In this document: one piece after another, positions 7,712 to 13,873 of the stretch
Layout of the letters: every line of letters begins with the position of its first letter
Numbering within the stretch: position 1 is the first letter of the stretch
Position numbers and translations under genes: made by a program
DNA from: DATKXO01 sp035528995
GTDB lineage: Bacteria; Planctomycetota; Phycisphaerae; UBA1845
Reading direction: 5' to 3'
Length of the DNA stretch: 15,756 bases
NCBI GenBank assembly: GCA_035528995.1
Contig: DATKXO010000307.1
Span: forward strand, 1-15,756
The notes under the pieces: generated by a model
What the model saw: the letters and a program-made list of their open reading frames with translations, nothing else
Database searches by the model: none
Told to the model about the DNA's origin: nothing

Positions 7712-9172
7712 GTGCAAGTCGCAGTGGTTGGTGCAGGCTTCAGCGGACTGATGTCGGCCTTCCTCTTGGAGAAAATCCTCGGGCCTGACATTGACATCGT
7801 CATCTTCGAAAGCAGCGGCAGGCTCGGCGGGCGGATTTGCACTCTGGAGTTAGGCGGACCTGACTCGTATTACGACTCGGGAGCAGCCGAGCTGTACGAA
7901 ATAGCCGGCGGGTATAGTCTCAAGGCACTGGTACACGCCCTTGGCCTCCAAACCCGCGACATGGTCGCAACGCCATTCTTCCATTTTGCCGACGCCCTCC
8001 TGCGCTGCGAAGACGACTTTCAGGCCGTGCTCGGAACGCCCGCAAGAGCGGCCTTGACACGCTTCTGGGAACTCCTGACCTCCATGCGAACGCCGGATCA
8101 GTATGCGTTGGCCGGGCATCCTGCGGACAACTGTCACCCATGGTCGCGCCAGAGTTTCTCAGAAACCCTACGACTCATAGAGGACGCACAGGCGAGACAT
8201 TTCACAGAAGTCCAAGTACACAGCGACGTGTCCACCGAGCCCGATCTCACGACTGGTCTCTTCGGCGTCGACAACCTACTTGTAGACCACCCTGACTACG
8301 TGCAAATGTTTACACTCGTTGGCGGCAATGAGCAGCTTGTCCACGCGCTCGCTGAGCGCATCTCCGCCCGGGTCCTTTTGAACGCACACGTCACACAGAT
8401 CTGTGCTCAGCGCGGTGGATCATACGAAGTGACCTATACAGGTGAATTAACCAGGCGTTTCCACGCAGACTACATACTGGTCACTCCCCCGCCGCTTAGC
8501 TTGGACACCATCTGTTGGACCCCGACCCCGCTGGAAAGCGCAATTCGCGCGCACATCAGGCATCACCGCTATCCTGCAGACTACGTGCGGGTGACCCTTC
8601 GGACGACGGAGCGTGTCTGGGCGGACGAGCTGCCGGAAGATTATTTCGTCTGCCAAGGACTCGGTGGCACCACAGTCTATGAGAAGAGCATCTTGTCGGA
8701 TTCGCAAGAGATCCCCATCCTTAGCCTGCTTATCGGCGGGCGCCACGCCACCGAGTTAGCACATCGCCCGGATGGCGAAGTCTTCCACCGGGTGCTCCAA
8801 GCTCTTCCGGACGAAGCGCACATCGACCGCAACTTAGTCTCGACCTTCAGGGTGGACAGGTGGACCAATGAGGTCGGCGTCAGCCGATTGCCAGGAGGCG
8901 TGCCGCTACGCCCTCTGGCGAAGCGCCACGCTCCTTCAGCGGACTATCCGAACGTCTTCATGCTTGGGGACTATCTCTATGATACGACGATAAACGGCGC
9001 GCTGGACGCCTGCGTGTTTGTGACAAAATCCATTTGCGAGAACGTCATGGGCAGGAAGGTAGACTCCATCGAGGAATTGCTGGAAGGAGACGGGTTTCTA
9101 CACACTGCAACTCGAAATGGCGAGCCCCGTCGCCGCCCCGGTCGGAACTTGCCATTCCTGGCGCGCCAGTGA
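7712..9172 (+). CDS. FAD-dependent amine oxidase family protein
   Basis: This 486-residue flavoprotein belongs to the amine oxidase / monoamine-polyamine oxidase superfamily. The N-terminal Rossmann motif is VAVVGAGFSGL (GxGxxG at residues 7-12), with the ribose-binding Glu33 in FESSGRLGGR (the GG-R motif ends at Arg41). A middle TLVGGNEQLVHALAERI strand and the C-terminal FAD-contact stretch MLGDYLYDTTINGALDA (about 414-430) complete the fold. The frame opens at 7652, but GTG at 7712 is the better start: GGGAGG (7701-7706) lies 5 nt before it and the Rossmann strand begins at once. No signal peptide is present, so it should be cytosolic. Such enzymes oxidise primary or secondary amines with O2 or another acceptor; a polyamine-type substrate is suggested only by the DHS gene 23 bp downstream. 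Codon choice (TTA, ATA, AGG) and GC differ from neighbours outside the island. Confidence 0.8.
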   Translation: MQVAVVGAGFSGLMSAFLLEKILGPDIDIVIFESSGRLGGRICTLELGGPDSYYDSGAAELYEIAGGYSLKALVHALGLQTRDMVATPFFHFADALLRCEDDFQAVLGTPARAALTRFWELLTSMRTPDQYALAGHPADNCHPWSRQSFSETLRLIEDAQARHFTEVQVHSDVSTEPDLTTGLFGVDNLLVDHPDYVQMFTLVGGNEQLVHALAERISARVLLNAHVTQICAQRGGSYEVTYTGELTRRFHADYILVTPPPLSLDTICWTPTPLESAIRAHIRHHRYPADYVRVTLRTTERVWADELPEDYFVCQGLGGTTVYEKSILSDSQEIPILSLLIGGRHATELAHRPDGEVFHRVLQALPDEAHIDRNLVSTFRVDRWTNEVGVSRLPGGVPLRPLAKRHAPSADYPNVFMLGDYLYDTTINGALDACVFVTKSICENVMGRKVDSIEELLEGDGFLHTATRNGEPRRRPGRNLPFLARQ

Positions 9173-9195
9173 GTTCACCAGAGGAGAAGCTCGCT

Positions 9196-10296
9196 ATGGC
9201 CAAGATCCCGCTTCTCAATCAGTTGCCCGTAATGGCGCCTCAAGCTGTCTACGGCGGTATGAGCGTCGACGAGTTGGTCAACCAATCGTACTGGGCCCAC
9301 AATTCCCGCGCCTTTCGCGATGCCTGTGGTCTGTTCTCCGCCGTGGCGTCGGAGGACAACTGCGTAGTGGGGCTTTCCGTGGGCGGGGCGCTCGTGCCTG
9401 CCGGGCTGGGTGAGTCCGCGCTGATCCCCCTCATGAAGGCACATCTGGTGGACTGGGTCGTATCCACCGGAGCCAACCTGTATCACGATTTGCACGCCCA
9501 ATTGGGATACGAGATGCGGCTCGCCCGCGACCAGAACGACGACCGACGTCTTCGCGACGAGGGCGTCATTCGCATCCACAACGTCGCATTCGATCAGCAG
9601 GCGCTCTTCGTCACAGATCGCTTCCTTCAGGAGTTCTTCGAGCATCTGAGCGATTCCTGCCCGGATAAGCACCTGTCTACATCACGAGTCTGCAAGTTGC
9701 TCGGTGAGAGATTGCTTTCCCTAGACGAACGCGCGGCCCGGAGGAGCATACTCGCGGCGGCAGCTGCAGAGGCTATTCCCGTGTTTTGCCCGGCGATCGC
9801 CGACTCCTCAATAGGCATGAACGCTGCCGCCGTCGCACTCAGAAGCCACGCACTGACCATAGACCCACTTCTTGATATAACCGAATCGGCAGCACTCGTT
9901 TATGCTGCTAGGAAGAGGGGGTGTCGAACTGGAGCCGTGATTCTCGGTGGCGGAGTCGCCAAGAACTTCCAGTTGCAGACCGAGCCTCACATCCAGGAAG
10001 TGCTTGGCCTTTCCGATACGGGACACGACTTCTTCATCCAGTTCACTGATGCGAGGGTCGACACCGGCGGTCTGAGCGGTGCGACTCCCTCTGAAGCCGT
10101 AACCTGGGGCAAAATAGACCCAAACGCTCTGTCCAACACAGTCGTCTGCTATGCGGACTGCACACTAGTTCTGCCACTCTTTGTCGCGTATGTCCTCGCA
10201 AAACCGCAAAAACGCAAAGCCAAAAGACTCCTTGACGAGCTCGATCAGAACGTGCGCCTGCTTCGCGAACACTACGCCCATCGGCTACGAAGCTGA
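9196..10296 (+). CDS. Deoxyhypusine-synthase-like aminobutyltransferase (complete paralogue)
   Basis: This 366-residue protein is of the deoxyhypusine synthase family. The NAD-binding motif STGANLYHD (90-98), DSSIGMN (203-209), the active-site loop GGGVAKN with Lys256 (equivalent of human Lys329) and SGATPSEAVTWGK (294-306) are all present, as is YADCTLVLPL. Authentic DHS uses NAD to cleave spermidine and moves the aminobutyl group to a lysine of eIF5A. Bacteria lack eIF5A, and bacterial relatives are reported to act in homospermidine-type polyamine synthesis; which applies here is unknown. ATG 9196 is preferred because GAGGAG lies 8-9 nt upstream. An in-frame GTG at 9169 that overlaps the oxidase stop is a weaker alternative. 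It is the second gene of the island operon and would functionally resemble the broken resident copy at 6778-7405, although the two are clearly diverged. Confidence 0.88.
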   Translation: MAKIPLLNQLPVMAPQAVYGGMSVDELVNQSYWAHNSRAFRDACGLFSAVASEDNCVVGLSVGGALVPAGLGESALIPLMKAHLVDWVVSTGANLYHDLHAQLGYEMRLARDQNDDRRLRDEGVIRIHNVAFDQQALFVTDRFLQEFFEHLSDSCPDKHLSTSRVCKLLGERLLSLDERAARRSILAAAAAEAIPVFCPAIADSSIGMNAAAVALRSHALTIDPLLDITESAALVYAARKRGCRTGAVILGGGVAKNFQLQTEPHIQEVLGLSDTGHDFFIQFTDARVDTGGLSGATPSEAVTWGKIDPNALSNTVVCYADCTLVLPLFVAYVLAKPQKRKAKRLLDELDQNVRLLREHYAHRLRS

Positions 10297-10353
10297 TGGC
10301 AGCGCCAGACAGCCGTGCAGAACGCCGCCTACGCAATACTGCCAGAGGACAAC

Positions 10354-11430
10354 ATGAACAACGCGATTCAGACGAAACGCGTCTTCGTGGTCTTTCGCTA
10401 TAAGGAGAAGTTGCAGGACACCGTCGAACACCTGAAAGAGCATCTGGAACAGGGCGCATTCAGCTCGGATCTCGGCTGGCAGATCGACGTGCTGGATGAC
10501 ATGCTCCCACCAAGTACCATTCTCTTTCACGGTGTAATTGAGGCCATTCGAAGGACCGATTTCGTAGTTGTCTTGGCTGAGTCGATCTCGTTGAACGTGG
10601 CGTTCGAGGCCGGCGTTGCCTACGCTCTTGGCAAGCCTACGGTGTTTTGCGTGCCCCAAGACGAGATGAGGCAGCTTTTCCAACGGTTTTCGGACTTGGC
10701 CGGCATGAAGGTTGTGCCCTACAATCCCGACAGGGCCACAAAGGTGCCTGCCATTATCTCCAAGCAGCTCATGATCCTGCATGCCGAAGCCTCTGCAAAA
10801 GCCCAGCAACCCCCATCGCCAGACTACCTCATCGCATGGGGTGATAACTTGCGGCTTAATGGACTTCACCGGGAGGCTCTTGAGAAATACTCCGCCGCGC
10901 TCGAGGACGACCGCGATAACCCACGTTGCCACCTCAGGCTGGGGCGGACCTATCTGGCCGTCTACGACTTGGTGTCTGCAGAGGACGCGCTGTGCAGAGC
11001 GATAGAGTTGCAGGCCGACTACTGCCATGCCTGGGAACTACTCGGCCAGGTGCTCTTGGATTCCGGTCAATACGGAAGGGCGATAGCAGCATATGAGAAA
11101 CTCTTGGGGCTCATGCCCGGACGTTGCGAGTACTACTTCAAGCTGGCGGTAGCGTACAGCGAAATGCAGGAGTTCGAGAAGGGCGCGGAACTCCTTGAGC
11201 AAGCTATCCGGCTGTTTCCGGAGGAGGCAGCCCTATACTACGACTTGGCTTGGTGCGCCGCACGCGCTGGCCGGGCAGCCGCTGGAACTACGGGCGACGG
11301 CTGGGCTGAGCGGGTATTAGCCGCACTGGACCAAGCCACCAGGCTTGACGCCGCCTTCTATCGGCGCCTCGAGCAAGACAGTGATTTTGACCACCTGCGC
11401 CATCACCCCAGATTCCCCAAGAGACACTAG
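10354..11430 (+). CDS. TIR/nucleotide-binding-like domain fused to TPR repeats
   Basis: This is a 358-residue soluble protein of two parts. Residues 8-125 look like a Rossmann-type TIR-like or nucleoside-deoxyribosyltransferase-like domain. A first strand KRVFVVFRYKE is followed by a helix, then HGVIEAIRRTDFVVVLAES and NVAFEAGVAYALGKP (81-95). The pattern N-V-x-F-E-x-G-x-A-x-A-L-G-K-P is the signature of this fold, with Glu85 at the position often catalytic or ligand-binding in NAD-cleaving members. From about residue 157 to 320 there are four or five TPR-like repeats, for example AWGDNLRLNGLHREALEKYS and AWELLGQVLLDSGQYGRAIA. The C-terminus FDHLRHHPRF is a common TPR-protein ending. ATG 10354 has GAGG 5 nt upstream; an earlier in-frame GTG (10315) lacks one. 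It is third in the operon, 57 bp after the DHS gene. It may be an effector or signal-sensing component; no function is proven. Confidence 0.7.
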   Translation: MNNAIQTKRVFVVFRYKEKLQDTVEHLKEHLEQGAFSSDLGWQIDVLDDMLPPSTILFHGVIEAIRRTDFVVVLAESISLNVAFEAGVAYALGKPTVFCVPQDEMRQLFQRFSDLAGMKVVPYNPDRATKVPAIISKQLMILHAEASAKAQQPPSPDYLIAWGDNLRLNGLHREALEKYSAALEDDRDNPRCHLRLGRTYLAVYDLVSAEDALCRAIELQADYCHAWELLGQVLLDSGQYGRAIAAYEKLLGLMPGRCEYYFKLAVAYSEMQEFEKGAELLEQAIRLFPEEAALYYDLAWCAARAGRAAAGTTGDGWAERVLAALDQATRLDAAFYRRLEQDSDFDHLRHHPRFPKRH

Positions 11431-11630
11431 CCGAACTCTGCGTTCGCGCCGGTGGCCTTCAGACCCGCCCTATTGGTTGGCCGTCGGGTCTCGAGTCCAG
11501 TCCGGCCGCAGACATTTCCGACCTTGTCGCCCACGTTGTTCTCGCCCGCCAGGGCCAGCCGCTCGATCTGCGGCCCGGACAGCACGTCCTCGGGCCCAAG
11601 GCAGGGTTTGTCATCCTGCGACTGATGCAT
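11427..11630 (-). pseudogene. Short ORF, possible N-terminal stub of the disrupted DHS-like gene
   Basis: This 67-codon frame begins with MHQSQDDKPCLGPEDVL at ATG 11630-11628. GGAGGAG lies about 6 nt upstream, one of the strongest ribosome-binding sites in the window, so translation is likely. Residues 31-49 (NNVGDKVGNVCGRTGLETR) loosely fit the N-terminal DHS pattern of a helix with D-x-V followed by G-[FL]-[QE]-[AT]. The ORF is on the right strand, at the right place and 131 bp after the pdaD stop. After about residue 50 the sequence looks random and runs into the island; its stop lies inside the final codons of the TIR-TPR gene. I read it as the remaining 5' end of the resident DHS-like gene, but the similarity is weak and it could be an unrelated small gene. 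Confidence 0.4.
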
Positions 11631-11760
11631 GGTGCTCTCCTCCGTCGCCTTCCGGAGCTTCGAGCCCGCCCGGTGTCCGACCCCTTTGCTCGGGCTTGGA
11701 GGATCGACGGGGCGAGCGCCCCCTGGAGCACGGTCGGCAGCGCCTCGTCAGCGCACTGGC
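11631..11760. other. Spacer between pdaD and the short ORF
   Basis: These 130 bases downstream of pdaD (minus strand) hold no gene. A small GGGGC-GCTC-GCCCC hairpin can form, but it has no T-tract and is not called a terminator. The spacing is compatible with readthrough from pdaD into the former DHS gene. Confidence 0.35.
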
Positions 11761-12315
11761 TCAGCAGATGAAAACGGCCGCCGCCACCACCGTCGTCCAC
11801 AGGCCGTTCTTGTCCCCCTCGGCCGTCTGGGCGACCGCCCGCGTACGCACCACCAGGCCCTTGGCCCGGTAGATCTCCCGCCGCTCGTCGTACGCCTTGT
11901 CCGGGTCCAGCTCGATCCCCTGCGTGGTGGCCAGCATTGAGGCGGCCATGTCCTCCACCAGGTCGGCGCATTTCCGCTCAGTGAGCCCGAAACCGTGGTG
12001 CTCCGAGATATAACCGTACTGGCTCTTCTCGGCGGGCTGGGCCAGCCCGATGCCGGCGCAGCACAGACGGCTCGGCTCATTCGTCTGCGACTCGGCCATC
12101 ACGCAGTAGACGATCTCGCCCGCCTCGAGCTGGCTGAGCCCCCGCAGGCGCGGCACCATCTTGCACCCCGGCGGTAGGATGCTGCTGACTCGCACCAGGT
12201 TGAACGGAGCCAGGCCACCTTGCCGCAAGGCCGCCTCGAACGATTCCAGCTTATGACCATGCTTCCCAACGCCCTTGGTGAAGCACATCTGACGCGGGAC
12301 CATTGGCTTGCCCAT
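11761..12315 (-). CDS. pdaD: Pyruvoyl-dependent arginine decarboxylase
   Basis: This 184-residue proenzyme is of the PdaD family, which converts arginine to agmatine plus CO2, the first step of the arginine route to polyamines. The proenzyme cuts itself between two serines, and the second becomes the pyruvoyl cofactor. Here the site is VRVSSILPPGCK, with Ser44-Ser45. Other family features are GEIVYCVMAESQTN, then GIGLA and SEHHGFG, and the C-terminal VVAAAVF. Length is normal (about 160-190). The frame is open 95 codons upstream into intergenic DNA and rdgB. MGKPMVPRQMCFTKG (ATG 12315-12313) is the family-like start, with GAGGAGA about 10 nt before it. It has its own promoter, 104 bp from the rdgB stop. 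The neighbouring DHS-like gene was probably its functional partner. Confidence 0.92.
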   Translation of the reverse strand: MGKPMVPRQMCFTKGVGKHGHKLESFEAALRQGGLAPFNLVRVSSILPPGCKMVPRLRGLSQLEAGEIVYCVMAESQTNEPSRLCCAGIGLAQPAEKSQYGYISEHHGFGLTERKCADLVEDMAASMLATTQGIELDPDKAYDERREIYRAKGLVVRTRAVAQTAEGDKNGLWTTVVAAAVFIC

Positions 12316-12348
12316 TGATGGGTATCTCCTCGCACCTCGAACGCCCAA

Positions 12349-12377
12349 CCCGGGTGGATTATAGCGGGCCACCCGGG
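12349..12377 (-). promoter_or_regulatory. Perfect 9-bp inverted repeat bracketing the pdaD -10 box
   Basis: CCCGGGTGG (12349-12357) and CCACCCGGG (12369-12377) are exact reverse complements separated by 11 bp. The spacer contains the perfect minus-strand TATAAT (12363-12358). A dimeric regulator binding here would occlude the promoter. The same arms could form an RNA hairpin in a message reading through from rdgB, but there is no T-tract for a classical terminator. Confidence 0.5.
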
Positions 12378-12385
12378 CTGCACAA
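12358..12385 (-). promoter_or_regulatory. Promoter of pdaD
   Basis: The minus strand shows TATAAT (12363-12358), a perfect -10, with TTGTGC (12385-12380, 3 of 6 matches) 16 bp upstream as a weak -35. Transcription would begin near 12350, giving a leader of about 35 nt. The weak -35 box and flanking inverted repeat suggest that expression may depend on a regulator. Confidence 0.5.
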
Positions 12386-12419
12386 CCAACGCCGCTGGGC
12401 CCGGCGACCCGGTGCGCGC

Positions 12420-13055
12420 CTAAACCCGGTTCGCATCGGCGGGGTCCGCACGTGTAAGTAGCTTCGCTAGAACCGGCGCCATCGCCCGCAACGCCTGACC
12501 CCGGTGACTGATCCGGTTCTTCTGCTCCGGCGGCATCTCCGCCGTCGTCATCCCCAGTTCCGGGACCAGAAAGAGCGGATCGAAACCGAAGCCGTGGCAA
12601 CCCCGTTGGATGTCGATGATCCGTCCCTCGATCGTGCCCGCCGAAGTGGCCAGAATCCTCTCCCCGGCGGCCAGGGCCATCGCACAGTGGAACCGCGCCG
12701 CCCTCCGCTCAGGCGGCACACCCGCCAGCGCCGACACCAGCTTGGCGTTGTTGGCCGCGTAGTCCCGGTCCCGCCCGGCGTACCGCGCCGATCGCACCCC
12801 CGGCCCACCGCCCAGCGCGTCCACCTCCAAGCCCGAATCGTCCGCCAGAGTCCAGCACCCCGTCAGCCGACTGTAGTGCCGGGCCTTCGCCTCGGCGTTG
12901 GCCGCAAACGTGTCGCCATCCTCCACCGCAGCCGGAAGATCGCCGAAGTCGCCCAGTGTCACAAACTCGACACCCAACTCCCCCAACACCGCCCGCACCT
13001 CGCCCAGCTTGTCGGGGTTGGAGGTCGCCACCAGGATCGTCTTGGCCCGTTTCAC
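12420..13055 (-). CDS. rdgB: XTP/dITP diphosphatase (RdgB/HAM1)
   Basis: This 211-residue cytosolic house-cleaning enzyme hydrolyses XTP, dITP and ITP to monophosphates and diphosphate, keeping deaminated purines out of DNA and RNA. Motifs in order: ATSNPDKLGEV (10-20), DDSGLEVDALGGGPGVRSARYAG with the metal- and base-binding acids, GFGFDPLF, and the C-terminal KNRISHRGQAL. The start is GTG at 13055-13053. Its GTGA overlaps the lipoprotein stop by 4 bp, and GAGG lies about 11 nt upstream. The close linkage with rph is a common bacterial arrangement. Length is normal for the family. Confidence 0.95.
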   Translation of the reverse strand: MKRAKTILVATSNPDKLGEVRAVLGELGVEFVTLGDFGDLPAAVEDGDTFAANAEAKARHYSRLTGCWTLADDSGLEVDALGGGPGVRSARYAGRDRDYAANNAKLVSALAGVPPERRAARFHCAMALAAGERILATSAGTIEGRIIDIQRGCHGFGFDPLFLVPELGMTTAEMPPEQKNRISHRGQALRAMAPVLAKLLTRADPADANRV

Positions 13056-13873
13056 GGCCGGGGTTCCTCGCGCGGAATGCGCACCAGCATGGAACGCACC
13101 GGCACCCGTCTGCCGTTGCTGTCCAGGTTGTACCAGATCCCGTCGTTGGTCAGGTTATACATGCACTCCGCACGCCGCTGCAGAGCCTCCACCTCGTCGC
13201 TGTAGCGGTGGACGACCTGTTGCCGCTCGCCGCCCCTCTCGACGTGGCGCACGCGGCCCTCTCTGTCCACCACGGCCTCCTCACCGAAGGTGCCCACCGT
13301 CACGATGCTCCGCGTCTGACCGTGATAGTAGTAGGCCTCCAACCCCTGGCCTCGGAGTTGTCGCGCCTTCTCGACGGCCGCCAGCTTGCGGTTGTGCAGC
13401 TCCGCGTCGTTGAAATAGACCGCCACCTGCAGCGTGTAAGACCCCGCCGCCCGACGAAGGTCCCAATCCGCCGGGCCCACGTCCGGGTTCGGCGCCGGCA
13501 CCGTCCGGGCGTGAAGGAAGAACCGCGTCCCTTCCGAGTCGGCCAGTTCCTTGAGCAGCCGCAGATCCGCCCGCATCCGCCTGGGAATGGACCGCTCCCG
13601 CGTGCTCGCTTTCACCCGGCGACGGTAATCCCCGTAGTAGATCCGGGCTCCCTCCCGGTCCATCTGCACGCGAACCAGCTCCGGCTCGATCCCCTTGGTG
13701 CGGCGCAGCACGTCGGCGATCTCCCTCGCGGTCGCCTCGCTGCCCTCGCCCTGCAATTCCAGACACAGAATCGTCCAGGCCTCGCCCGCCCCAGCGAGCC
13801 ATCCCTCGGACGATCCCATCTGGCTGCAGCCGGCCGCCGCCAGGAGCAGCGCTAGCCCGATCCGCCGTCTCAC
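13052..13873 (-). CDS. SPOR-like domain lipoprotein
   Basis: This is a 273-residue predicted lipoprotein with a short signal RRRIGLALLLAAAGC, lipobox AAGC and Cys16. After a charged region rich in Arg and Glu there is a SPOR-like segment, YTLQVAVYFND then an Arg/Lys-rich helix AEKARQLRGQGLEAYYYHG (approximate) and IVTVGTF, the beta-alpha-beta pattern of peptidoglycan-binding SPOR domains. The C-terminus is a Tyr/Asn/Arg-rich tail. The frame is open 202 codons further upstream, but that part is antiframe reading of rph. GTG 13873-13871 overlaps the rph stop by 4 bp (GTGA), is preceded by GGAGG within rph, and gives a sound lipoprotein signal. It is probably a periplasmic envelope protein. Why it lies between rph and rdgB is unknown. 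Confidence 0.7.
   Translation of the reverse strand: MRRRIGLALLLAAAGCSQMGSSEGWLAGAGEAWTILCLELQGEGSEATAREIADVLRRTKGIEPELVRVQMDREGARIYYGDYRRRVKASTRERSIPRRMRADLRLLKELADSEGTRFFLHARTVPAPNPDVGPADWDLRRAAGSYTLQVAVYFNDAELHNRKLAAVEKARQLRGQGLEAYYYHGQTRSIVTVGTFGEEAVVDREGRVRHVERGGERQQVVHRYSDEVEALQRRAECMYNLTNDGIWYNLDSNGRRVPVRSMLVRIPREEPRP

Larger units (their letters stand above)
7446..11470 (+). mobile_element. Putative acquired island carrying the three-gene operon
   Basis: The stretch differs from its surroundings in three visible ways. GC is lower: sample rows at 8161 and 9841 are about 48-50%, against 67% at row 6061. All its genes run on the plus strand, between minus-strand resident genes. Its left edge cuts a DHS-like gene. 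GACCCGCCC occurs at both edges (7446-7454 and 11462-11470) and could be a target-site duplication. No transposase, integrase, terminal inverted repeat or tRNA target was found, so the mechanism of entry is unknown and the exact ends are approximate. Confidence 0.45.

Noticed and set aside
12349..12377. Rho-independent terminator after rdgB
   Set aside because: The 9-bp arms could form a hairpin, but no T-tract follows and the loop holds a perfect -10 box, so a regulatory role is more likely.
12316..12600. 95-codon upstream extension of pdaD
   Set aside because: It runs through the promoter region and into rdgB. The family start and ribosome-binding site support the ATG at 12315.
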